DNA of 64,000 nt from Halicephalobus mephisto. Lineage: Eukaryota > Nematoda > Chromadorea > Rhabditida > Panagrolaimidae. The position numbers and the translations under genes were made by a program. The notes under the pieces were generated by a model. It did no database searches, had not been told where the DNA came from, and saw only the letters and a program-made list of their open reading frames with translations. Within the stretch, counting starts at the first letter, position 1; each line of letters starts with the position of its first letter. Shown here one piece after another: positions 31,427 to 42,100 of the stretch. The stretch is from assembly GCA_009193035.1 (NCBI GenBank), contig SWDT01000002.1, forward strand, positions 434,001-498,000. The letters are read 5' to 3'.

Positions 31427-34400
31427 ATGCTCGTGGATCCTATTTTAAAAGAATTTTTCGAGGTTCGTTTTATTTTTCACAAATTACTCGATTTTTATAA
31501 AAATAAATTATTTAATTTTTATAATATAAATTACTCGATTTTTATAAAAATAATTATTTAATTTTTATAAAATAAATTATTTAATTTTTATAAAAATAAT
31601 TATTTAATTTTTATAAAAATAATTATTTAATTTTTATAAAAATAATTATTTAATTTTTATAAAAATAATTATTCGATTTTTATAACATAAATTATTTAAT
31701 TTTTATAAAATAATTATTTGATTTTATTTTATTTAATTTTTTTTTATAAAATTACTTTTAATTTTACTTTTTTAAAATTATTTTTATTTTTATTTTTTAG
31801 GGAAAAAGATCATTTGAAAAAAAAATTATTAATCATCCGGCCCCTGTGACGAATTTTTATTTTAATAGTAAATCAAATAATCTCTATGTCGCTGACAATG
31901 GTGGATCAATATATAGTTATGATTTCAGCAGGTTTGTTGAATTTTAAATTACGAAATTTATTACATCAGTAACGAAACCTATAAAATGATTGACGTCAAA
32001 GTCAAAATCAAATCCGCACTTTGCCCGCAACATTCTGGCAGATCAGTCGAGATTTTGAAATTTTCATTAATTTAAATATAGAAATCAAAATTAAATTTGC
32101 ACTTTGCTCGCAACATTCTGGCAGATCAGTCGAGATTTTGAAATTTTCATTAATTTAAATATAGAAATTAAAATTAAATCCGCAGTTTACTCGAAATGTT
32201 CTGGAAAATTGGTAAGTATTTCTGTATTTACATTTATGAATATTTCGAAATCAAACTTAAATCTGCACTCTGCCCGCAATGTTTAGGCAAATTGGCTTAC
32301 GTAATTATTGTTAAAATTTATTTTAATTTTGACCATTTTATGGATTTTAGTACACAAATCTCCAAAAAAAAATGAAATTTTTATATAAATTTTTTTTAAA
32401 AATTATAATTCAAAATAACTTGTTGTTTTAAATTTGTGAACGAAATTGTTGTATTTTTTTTGACCAGTTATGTAAAATTTCGGATTAGTTATGGGCCATT
32501 TCAGGAGATCTAAATTTTTTATGGAGATCTTTCTGAAAAAAGGGCCAGTTGTGAAAATTGCGCTCCGATCGTGAGTAATTTCCGAAATTTTCGAAATTTC
32601 TGACTTGTTCGCAAAATCGAAATTAAAAATGCATCAATATGAGTGTCGCAGAAAGCGAGAAGACTCCTAGCACGAAAACTTTGGAGATGTAGGAATTCAA
32701 TTTGCGCGCCGAAGGAGAGGCAGAATCAGAGGAACACAGGAGCGACGGCAGACAACCGGACGAAGTCGCGAAGAGCTGTTGTTGATTACTTTGTATTCTT
32801 GACTACTGGAATAAAGTGACCAGTTAACAATTGTCAATTAAGGGAAGAGGTCAGAATCCCTTACAGTGAGAATGTCGATTGTTCTGGATTTTTCCATATC
32901 GGTTGTAGATCATTCTGGAAGATCCTGATTTTGTTTCAAGCTGAAGAATCTGGATTTTTCCGTATCGGTTGTAGATCATTCTGGAAGGTCCTGATTTTGT
33001 TTCAGACTGAAGAATCTGGATTTTTCCGTATCGGTTGTAGATCATTCTGGAAGATCCTGATTTTGTTTCAGGCTGAAAAATCTGGATTTTTCTATATCGA
33101 TTGTAGATCATTCTGGAAGGTCCTGATTTTGTTTCAGACTGAAGAAAGATGTGCTGGCTGTTTTCAAAGGTCTCGTTAAGGACTGTTTTAAAAAGTTCTA
33201 ACTTGCTCACAGGCTTAAAAGTAGTGCGAAAAATTACAAATTGTCCTGGAATCACTCGCTCTGGTCGTAGACCGTTCTAAAAAGTCTTAATTCTTTCGCA
33301 AGACCTAAAATAAGGGTGTGTCTGAAAGATAATGCTGAATGTTTCCAATGGTCTCGCTCTGGTTAAGGACCATTTTAGGAGGTTCTGATTCTTTCTGAAG
33401 CTTAAAAACAGTACATGGACGTGAGAGAACTCCTAATTATTCAAAATCACTTGCCCTGGTTCGTAGGTCATTTTAAAAATTTAATTCTTTCGTAAAAGTT
33501 AAAACAAGTGCAAAAAGACACTATCCAGAATCACTCTCCCTGGTTCGTAGGTCATTTTAAAAAATTTAATTCTTTCGTAAAAGTTAAAATCAGTGCAAAA
33601 AGACACTATCCAGAATCACTTGCCCTGGTTCGTAGATCATTTTAAAAATTTAATTCTTTCGTAAAAGTTAAAACAAGTGCAAAAAGACACTATCCAGAAT
33701 CACTCTCCCTGGTTCGTAGGTCATTTTGAAAATTTTTATTCTTTCGTAAAAGTTAAAACAAGTGCAAAAAGACACTATCCAGAATCACTCTCCCTGGTTC
33801 GTAGATCATTTTAAAAATTTAATTCTTTCGTAAAAGTTAAAACAAGTGCAAAAAGACACTATTCAAAATCACTTGTTCTGGTTCATAGATCATTTTAAAA
33901 ATTTAATTCTTCTGTAAGACCTTAAATCAGTGCTAAAAGAATACTACCCTCAAATTTCTCTCACTCTGGTGTTAGGCCATTCTAACAAGTCCTGACTCTC
34001 TTTTAACATCTAAATTGACAGTATACCAACACGATAAGAATCCCAAATTTTTCAGAATTATTTCGCTTCTGAAATTTCCTTAAGATTTTTGAACAATTTA
34101 AAATTGATTTTTTTTATTTTAACGAGTTTTTTTGATTTTTTACAATCATAAAAAAAATTATCTTATCGAATTTTTCTCACATGAATGATTTTTCAGATTG
34201 GACAATTCTTCGAATTTGGACATTTTGAGAAAAACAAAACTGTCCCTGTCGGATGGAGAACGGATAAATTTTTTCGTCCCTAATGAATCGGATTCTCTTG
34301 TGGCTGTTTCGACGGCATCTGTGAATACAAGATTATTAATTTTTGAAGAAAATGAACCTTCAAAAGAAATAATTACTAAATTCAAAAATAAAATTTTAAC

Positions 34401-35590
34401 AACGACGTTGATGGAAGACTTGCGGACAGGTCAATCGATTCAGCTTGCGGCTGGGATTTCGAGGGATATTGTGGCTATTGATTGTTTTACAAATAAGAGT
34501 TTTAGAGAATTTGAAGGTCATTTAGGTCCTGTCGTGAACCTCAAGGCCCTCCAGGGATGTTTGTTTCTTTCAAGTTCGAAGGACAAAAACGTCAGACTTT
34601 GGGATATGAGAGTTTTGAAATCAGTCAAAGTGTTCCAAATGGACGACAATACTGGTCCCACAGCTCCAGTTATGGCCGTTGATTCTTCCGAAACTTGTCT
34701 GACTCTCGGATCACGTTCATCAAAAAATATTTATTCTTTCGATATTTCCAGTGGTCGTTTGGTTTCGAAAAATTCAATTTCGTCTTTTGTCAAAGGTCTG
34801 ACTTTTTCTCCTTCAGAAAGGATGTTGACAGTGGCTTCTGAAGGCCTCAATCTCGTTGATCTCACCCAGATCCCTGCCAAATTTCGTCAAAAATCAATTT
34901 TTCAGAATTCTTCGGAAAAATTTGGTCAAAATTTAATGTAAGTTTTTAAAATTTGAATTTTTAAAAAATTTATGAAATTTTTTTGGATTAATTTTTAAAG
35001 TTGAAAATTCTAAAAATTGGTTTTGAAACTACTTTATAAAAAAATTTTATTTTTAATTTCTATAATATTCTAATTTTTTAATAAATATCTAAAACTAAAA
35101 ATTTTTGGAATTTTAAAAATATTCTAAAATTTATTCCGAGACAATTTTATGGAAGATTTTATTTTTAATTTCTATAATATTCTAATTTTTTAATAAATAC
35201 CTGAAATTAAGAATTTTTAAAGTTTCTAAAAATTCGTTTTAAAACTACTTTATAAAGAAATTTTGTTTTTAATGTTTTTAGAAATTTCGAAAATTGGTTT
35301 TGAAACTACTTTATATAAAATTTTATTTTTAATGTTTCTAAAAATTCTGAAAATTCGTTTTAAAACTACTTTATAAAAAATTTATTTTTAATGTTCTTAA
35401 AAATTCTGAAAATTCGTTTTGAAACTACTTTATATAAAAATTTACTTTTAATTTTCGTCGTTTGTACTTTCGTAAACAGTCAATCCATAATTTCAGTTGG
35501 ACGAGACCAGACAAACCGGACCAGGCCAGTCATATCCTTCTTGCTCTCGACCACATTGCCGGCCAGATTTGCTCTTTCTCACTTGTTTGA
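31427..35590 (+). CDS. Small WD40-repeat protein
   Basis: Four exons (31427-31462, 31801-31931, 34197-34937, 35497-35590) give 333 aa. WD-type units are visible: HPAPVTNFYFNSKSNNLYVADNGG-like strands near the N-terminus, EGHLGPVVNLKALQG followed by FLSSSKDKNVRLWDMR (about 165-200, the clearest repeat), a unit ending NIYSFDISSG, and one ending EGLNLVDL. The length suits one seven-blade propeller of diverged repeats, a scaffold for protein complexes. I do not recognise the orthologue. The C-terminus (LLALDHIAGQICSFSLV) is supplied by a short exon. The second intron is 2.3 kb and packed with repeats. The Nudix gene begins 111 bp downstream. Confidence 0.85.
31463..31800. repeat. AT-rich microsatellite-like intron
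   Basis: About ten units of TTTTTATAAAAATAATTATTTAA between 31490 and 31720, then T-rich sequence to the acceptor. No gene. Confidence 0.8.
31932..34196. repeat. Large WD40 intron with four kinds of repeat
   Basis: 31990-32290: reverse-strand members of the GTTGCGAGCAA family (four copies). 32640-32860: non-repetitive GC-richer block of unknown role. 32870-33145: four and a half copies of a 63 bp unit (GGATTTTTCCGTATCGGTTG, ATCATTCTGGAAG, CCTGATTTTGTTTCA). 33440-33900: about six copies of an 84 bp unit (CCCTGGTTCGTAGGTCATTT, AGTGCAAAAAGACACTATCC). No coding evidence despite open frames over the 63 bp array. Confidence 0.8.
34938..35496. repeat. Intron with about 60 bp repeated units
   Basis: Units of GAAAATTCGTTTTGAAACTA, CTTTATAAAAAATTTTATTT and TTAATGTTTCTAAAAATTC repeat about six times. 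No gene. Confidence 0.7.
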
Positions 35591-35701
35591 TTTTGGTTAT
35601 GAAAAATAATTTATAAAAATTGTTTCTATTTTTCCGAATATTGGTTAAAATCCATTTTATTTTTTTACAAATAAGATTGATTAATTAAAAATTGATTCCA
35701 G

Positions 35702-37744
35702 ATGGGAAGTGACGGATCGCTGAACGGGTTGAAGGAATGTCCTTATGAACTGTCGAACGAAAAAACGCTTTTCGAAGGAAGATGGCTTTTGGCGAAACAG
35801 GTCGATTTCAGGTTGAAAGGCACAAATAACGAAGGAGTGAGTTTTGGTTTTTTAAAATAAATTCATTTTTGGCGGATATTGCATGTTGTAATTTTTGAGC
35901 ATTTGTTAGTACTTTCTGTTATCTCGGTGTATTAACTAATTATTACATAATCAAATCAGGTCTCAAAAGGAAACACTACGTACTGTGCAGTAGGCATACT
36001 GTACATAATAGATCGAATATTGACTAGTTAATTGATATATGGTTGTTATCATTATGTTTAATCTTTGTTATCTCGGTGTATTAACTAATCATTACATAAT
36101 CAAATCAGGTCTCAAAAGGAAACACTACATACTATACAGTAGGCATACTGTACATAATAGATCGAGGATTAACTTATCGTTATTATTATTATTATATCAA
36201 CCTTATGTTCAGATAAATAAGAAACTCTCATATCCCTCATTCCTCATCGAACCACACGGGTTCATCGAGATACAACACTTTCATACAGGTGAACTTGGAT
36301 ATAAGATATCTCTTTAGGACCGGGCAAAGCGTATATTATAGAGGGGGTATCTAATATTCAAGTTCTACTGTATTTCGAAATTTCTAAACTTGAAATACAG
36401 TAGAACTTGGATATAAGATATCTCTTTAGGACCGGGCAAATCGTATGTTATAAGAAAGGATATGTTAAAACGGGGTAAATTTGAAGACAGATTAACCAAA
36501 CTCACTCAGACCGCATGCTATAACAAGAGATGTGTTATAATGAGGGTATCTTATATTCAAGTTTTACTGTATATGAAAATTGACCTTAGAAAATGAACAA
36601 CGAGTTTCATATTTTGTATGATCCTAATTTTGAATTCTTAAGTTTGTTCAAAACATAAATCTCCAAAATATTAATCCCGAACTCGTCGGATTATGAAATA
36701 ATCTAAATGCAAATTTTTCAAATTGTGATTGGGGGTTTCTGATCCACGTGGAGATGAAATACAAGTACAAAAGTATTTTATAACGTGTTTGTAAGGTTTA
36801 ATTACCCAAGTTTGAGATTTGTGTTCGGAATAAAGTAACGAAGAGACAACATTTCGAACAGTGTGCAAAATTACTGTAGCTTACTGTATTTTTAAAAAAG
36901 ACGAAATTTACATTGAGAAAAATAAAATGTTAATTTTCGGTTTTTATAACAATAAAAAATTTATTTTGATTTTTATAATAATAAATTTATTTCGGTTTTT
37001 ATAATAATAATAAATTTAATTTGGTTTTTATAATAATAAATTTATTTCGATTTTTATAGTAATAAATTTATTTCGATTTTTATAGTAATAAATTTATTTC
37101 GATTTTTATAATAATAAATTTATTTTGAATTTTATAATAATAAATTTATTTCGATTTTTGTAATAATAAATTTATTTTGGTTTTTATAACAATAATAAAT
37201 TTATTTTGATTTTTATAATAATGATTAATCTTAATCCTTCTAGATTTGGCAGAGTGCCCACAGGCAAAGACGAGGAAACAACAAAGAAGCCGATGGAGTG
37301 GACATCGTGGCTGTTCTTTCTAAAAATTCAAAAAAATATTATATTCTTGTGAAACAATACCGTATACCAATCAGTAAATGGATTCTCGAATTTCCGGCTG
37401 GATTGATTGATGCTTCGGATATTTCCATCGAATCTGCCGGAATCCGGGAATTGAAGGAAGAAACGGGGTACACCGTGACTGAAGTCGTCAGATGCACCAA
37501 GAAAGGCCAGTATCTGAATCCTGGACTGTCTTCCGATTCCTCCAGTTTCCTTCTTGTCAAAGTAGACGGATCTCTGCCAGAAAACCAGAATCCCGAACAG
37601 AATCTGGAGCAAGACGAAAACATCGAAGTCGTTCTTGTGGAAATTGACAAGCTCCTGGAGTACTTGGACAAAGTGACAGAATCTGGAGAAGTCGAAGTCT
37701 GCACTCAAGTCTACGCCTGGGCTTTAGCTAGAATCTTCCCCTGA
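35702..37744 (+). CDS. ndx-2: Nudix hydrolase, NUDT5-like ADP-sugar pyrophosphatase
   Basis: Two exons (35702-35836, 37244-37744) give 211 aa, close to the family's 219. It hydrolyses ADP-ribose and related ADP-sugars. Family features are LFEGRWLLAKQVDF, GVDIVAVL, ILVKQYRIPISKWILEFPAG, then the Nudix box GLIDASDISIESAGIRELKE and ETGYTV, and NPGLSSDSS. The box carries one extra residue between its first Gly and the Arg-Glu pair, with Asp where the first Glu is usual, but RExxEExG is intact. The ATG directly follows a TTCCAG acceptor and lies 111 bp after the WD40 stop, which suggests trans-splicing in an operon. The symbol is by family resemblance only. Confidence 0.88.
35837..37243. repeat. 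Nudix intron with duplications and MITE-like elements
   Basis: Two near-identical copies (about 35918-36015 and 36066-36165) contain TTATCTCGGTGTATTAACTA and GGTCTCAAAAGGAAACACTA. A short (36287-36371) and a full (36397-36570) palindromic element follow. 36655-36900 matches 14620-14700 in two blocks. 36950-37220 is about ten units of TTTTTATAATAATAAATTTATTTCGA. Confidence 0.75.
36397..36570. mobile_element. 174 bp palindromic MITE-like element (copy B2)
   Basis: Runs from ACAGTAGAACTTGGATATAA to TTATATTCAAGTTTTACTGT, an inverted repeat of about 24 bp with further internal symmetry (TGTTATAAGAAAGGATATGT against ATGCTATAACAAGAGATGTG). A shorter internally deleted copy lies just upstream (36287-36371), joined by a 25 bp spacer. 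Confidence 0.78.
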
Positions 37745-38097
37745 TCTTCTAAGCCTGTGCTTTAGTTAAAATCTTTCCCTTGATCCTCTATACTTGGGCT
37801 TTAGTTAAAATCTTTCCCTGATCTTCTAAGCCTGTGCTTTAGTTAAAATCTTTCCCTTGATCTTCTATACTTAGGCTTTAGTTAAGGTCTTCCCTTGATC
37901 CTCTATACTTGGGCTTTAGTTAAAATCTTCCCCTGATCTTCTAAGCCTGAGCTTTAGTTAAGGTCTTTCCCTGATCTTCTAAGCCTGGGCTTTAACTAAG
38001 ATCTTTCCCCTGGTTTTCTACTCTTAGACCTTAGCTAAGATCTTTTCCTTGATCTTCTAATCCTAAGTCTTAGCTAAGATCTTTCCCTTGACCCTTT
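37711..38097. repeat. 38-39 bp minisatellite derived from the end of the Nudix CDS
   Basis: Ten consecutive units follow the pattern TA(A/T)-GCCTG-GCTTTAGTTA then AAATCTTTCCCTTGATCTTC. Unit 1 overlaps the last codons of the Nudix gene (YAWALARIFP and the TGA), and units 2-10 lie in the 3' flank and become more diverged to the right. Confidence 0.85.
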
Positions 38098-39156
38098 ATG
38101 CCTCGATCCATAATATAATCAACATCAAAATAAAAATAAAAATTAAATTTTCGCGAAAAAATTAAGTAAACAAATTTATCAGAATGTTATGAGCAAACTG
38201 CAGATTTGATTTTGATGTCGACTTCTTTGTGAATTTTGACCTTGGGATTTGTCTTTCTTTAATTTTTTGAATTTACTAATTCTCGAATCTCACATTTGGG
38301 TAACTGAACTTTGATCACATTAAAGACGTAAAAATACAGTAAACTGTTTTAAATTAAATCGTTGACTTTAATGAAGAACATGCAAAAAATAATGTAAATT
38401 TTTTATGTGAATTAAGTATGACCTAAGAAGAAGTGCTGATTCATTAACTAGCGAAGTTACAGTTACTTTTAGGATCAATTTTGGAAAATTCCAAACTGAT
38501 TATAGGTCATTTCAATTAAAAATTAAAGTGTTTAGTTTGTCTAAAGACTTTGCTTTTGTACCGTATGATGTTGTACTAAAGGCAAACTCTGCACAGTGCG
38601 TGAAAGCATAACAATTTCCATAAAGAAACTGTTTGTTCCCCTATCGGCGCTAAAGAAATCCGTTCAGGACCAAACGCTCTCTTATTGGTGATAAAGAGAT
38701 CCCTTCGGGATCAAGTACTTTTTCTCGGTATTAAGAAAATCCGTTCAGGACCAAGTATTTTCTTGTTAGCAATAAAGGAATCCGTTCGGGACCAAACGCT
38801 CTCTTATTGGTGATAAAGAGATCCGTTCAGGACCAAGTACTTTCTTGTTAGCAATAAAGGAATCCGCTCAGAATCAAACGTTTTTTCTCATTATTAAGAA
38901 AATCCGCTTAGGATCAAGTACTCCTTGTCGGTTGCGTTTCCCACTAAGAATAGTATCCGATCGAATATAAGATATTACCGAAGATCCTGACCCACCTGCA
39001 AGACCTAAATAAAAAAATGAAGAAATCTCCAAATATCATCAAACTCATTCGTTTTTAGAACTTTCTATATTCGTCCAGTAATTTTTGTGAAACACTATTG
39101 TTCAACTTTGAATCACAAATGTAAAAAATCCAAATATTAACTATTTATTTTAATTT
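38098..39156. repeat. Intergenic region with CCGTTCAGGACCAA minisatellite
   Basis: 38630-38920 contains about seven units such as AAAGAAATCCGTTCAGGACC and AAACGCTCTCTTATTGGTGA. 38530-38610 is similar to 41005-41085. A single degenerate GTTGCGAGCAA-family unit is at about 38183. No gene seen. Confidence 0.7.
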
Positions 39157-42100
39157 TTAAAGAACTTCCATTTTGCATTTTAATTCAACCTTGGGCGTCA
39201 GAAGCCCGGTCGTCTGGAAGGGCACGGGCATTCCTGGCATTCCGTCGCTCGGGAGAAACCTGAATTTCCTTACCAAAACGGCCAAAGTTGCTTTTATCTC
39301 GTATTCGGCAAATCTCATCCCTATGCAAGTCCTCGGACCGCCCCCGAAGGGCAAAAACGTCATCGGAGATCTTTTTGCTTTTTCTTCAGGAGAAAATCTT
39401 TCTGGATTAAATTCTTCAGGATTTTCGTAATATTCAGGACAATAATGAACGGCCAAAGGAGAAACGCTGAAACTCATTCCTTTTTCGAATTTTATTCCGT
39501 TGACGACGGTGTCCTTCTGGCAGATCCTGTTTAATCTCGCTCCGGGGGAGTACATCCTCAAGGTCTCCCAGATCACCTGGTCCATGTACTTCAGCTTGTT
39601 CAAATCCTCCATCGTGACTTCCCGAGAGACGTCCTCCCCGAGGCACTCCAGGACCTCCCGTCTCATCCCCTCCTGGACCGATTCCTCCCGGGAAAGGATG
39701 TAAGAAACAAAATGGAGAGTCGAGGCCGTCGTTTCAAAACCTGCTGCTAAGAAAATCAACAATTGTGCCATGATTTCCATTTTTGTGACTTTTTGATTTT
39801 TTAAAGGATTTTCAATTTTTTCAAAAATAAGATCTTGATCGATTTTTGTAGATTCTGATTTTTCTTCTATAGCATTCAAAAGAAGTTGAACAGCATCTTT
39901 GTATTTCAATTTCGCCTCGGGATCACTCAGCCGCTGTTCCATGATCCCTGACAAAGTTTCGATGAAAAAATCATTGACGTCATTTTGGAAAACACATTTT
40001 TGAGTAACCATCTCGTAGAGACCGCACAAAAAAGGAAAAATAACTGAAATCATATATTTTTACAAAAATTAAACTTTTTAAACAAAGTATTGGAATTTTT
40101 ATAAAAATTTTCAAAATTAGTACAAAAACAAATAAGAACGAATTTTGTAAAATTACCAGATTTATCATTTTTTACTTTTTTCTCCACAGAAATTCAGAAA
40201 TTAAAAAAAATATTTTATATAGGCGAACTTGGATGTAAGATATCTTCTCAGGATCAGGCAAAGGGTATGTTATAAGGAAGGATATGTTATAGAAGGGGTA
40301 AATTTGAAGACAGATTAACCAAACTCACTCAGATCGTGTGTTATAATAAGAAATATCTTATAGCAGGGGTATCTTATATCCAAGTTCTACTGTATTTCGA
40401 AATTTCTAAACTTGAAATACAGTAGAACTTGGATGTAAGATATCTCTTTAGGACCGGGCAAAGTGTATGTTATAAGAAAGGATATGTTATAGAGGGGTAA
40501 ATTTGAAGGCAGATTAATCAAACTCACTCAGATCGTATACTATAACGTGAAATATGTTATAATGAGGGTATCTTATATCCAAGTTCTACTGTGTTATAAA
40601 AAAACTAAGATGAGCGTTATTACGAAATTGTCTCGACGCGAATATCAGAAATTTCATAAGAACTACAGTAACCTGTATATTAATTTTACGTGGCAGTTGT
40701 TTCGTAATTGTTACTATACAATCAAAAAGCTCGCTGAAGGTAGGTTTCATTACTCTTTTTTTAAGTTGTAATTTTGTACTATTTGAGTTTTCGGTAGTAC
40801 TGTAGTCAGTACGCGTGACTCTGAAGCTACGAGATCCGGATTTGATCCCCGGCCCCAAAGCCTTCTTAGAGAAGAAGAACCAACCGAAGGAGTCTCGCAA
40901 AACCAGTCAAGAACTCAAATCAACCTTGATGTTAAATTCTACAACAACCCGATCACTAGAAAGTAAGTTGTGTCAAAATATATCTATGATCAAAAATTTC
41001 AAATTTAAGTGTTTAGTTTGTCTAAATATCTTGTTTTTGTATCGTATGATATTGCACTAAAATCGAATTCTGCACAATGCGGCAAAAACGCTAAGATGAA
41101 GAAAAAATTTTGTACTACAATGGAACCTCCTCAAATGCACCCTCGATAAACGCGATTCCTCTGTAAAAACAGCATTTCTCACTTCTCTTCGGGTTGCATT
41201 TAAGGAGGTTCATGAACGGTACGAGTTATGATCACCACCACCGCTTCTGGGATTATATAAATATCGCCATCACTGCTCTTATGATTATATAAGCATCGCT
41301 ATCACCGCTTCTGGGATTATATAAGCATCGCTATCACTGCTTTCGAGATTATATAAATATCGCTATCACCACTCCTGGGATTATATAAGGATCGCTATCA
41401 CTGCTTTCGAGATTATATAAGCATCGCTATCACTGCTTTTGAGATTATATAAATATCGCTACCATTGCTCTTAGGATTATATAAATATCGCCACCACCGC
41501 TTCTGGAATTATATAAGGATCGCTATCACTACTTCTGGGATTATATAAAGATCATCACCACCACTTCTGGGATTATATAAGGATCATCACCACTGCTCTT
41601 AGGATTATATAAAGATCGCCATCACCACTTCTGGGATTATATAAGGATCTCCACCATTGCTCTTAGGATTATATAAAGATCGCTATCACCACTTCTGGGA
41701 TTATATAAGGATCTCCACCACCGCTTCTGGGATTATATAAGCTTTGTATGTTAGAATAAATATATCAGATCGAAAAGACAAGTCCCGAAAGCTCTGTTTA
41801 GTTCCCCATTGTATTTACTTGATTAATTAGTTCATTAAATTATGGAACTTACAAGTAAAGATGATTATGGGAGACGACAAGGAACCTCCGAAGACCTTCT
41901 TCGCATTTGCTAGCAATGGAGTGTCTTCATCGGAAGAAAAAGTATTGAAGTCACTCGCGAACACCGTTCTTCCGATCACATTGATGGTCAACTTGGAGAA
42001 TACGCTGAAAATTCATTTTTTATGAAATTTAAAAAATTATTTTATGAAATTAAGAAAAATTTTTTATAAAATTTAGAAATATTTATGAAATTTAAAGAAT

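Noticed and set aside
32851..33255. Repetitive frame on the minus strand (and its plus-strand partner)
   Set aside because: Open only because the unit is 63 bp; it is inside a WD40 intron.
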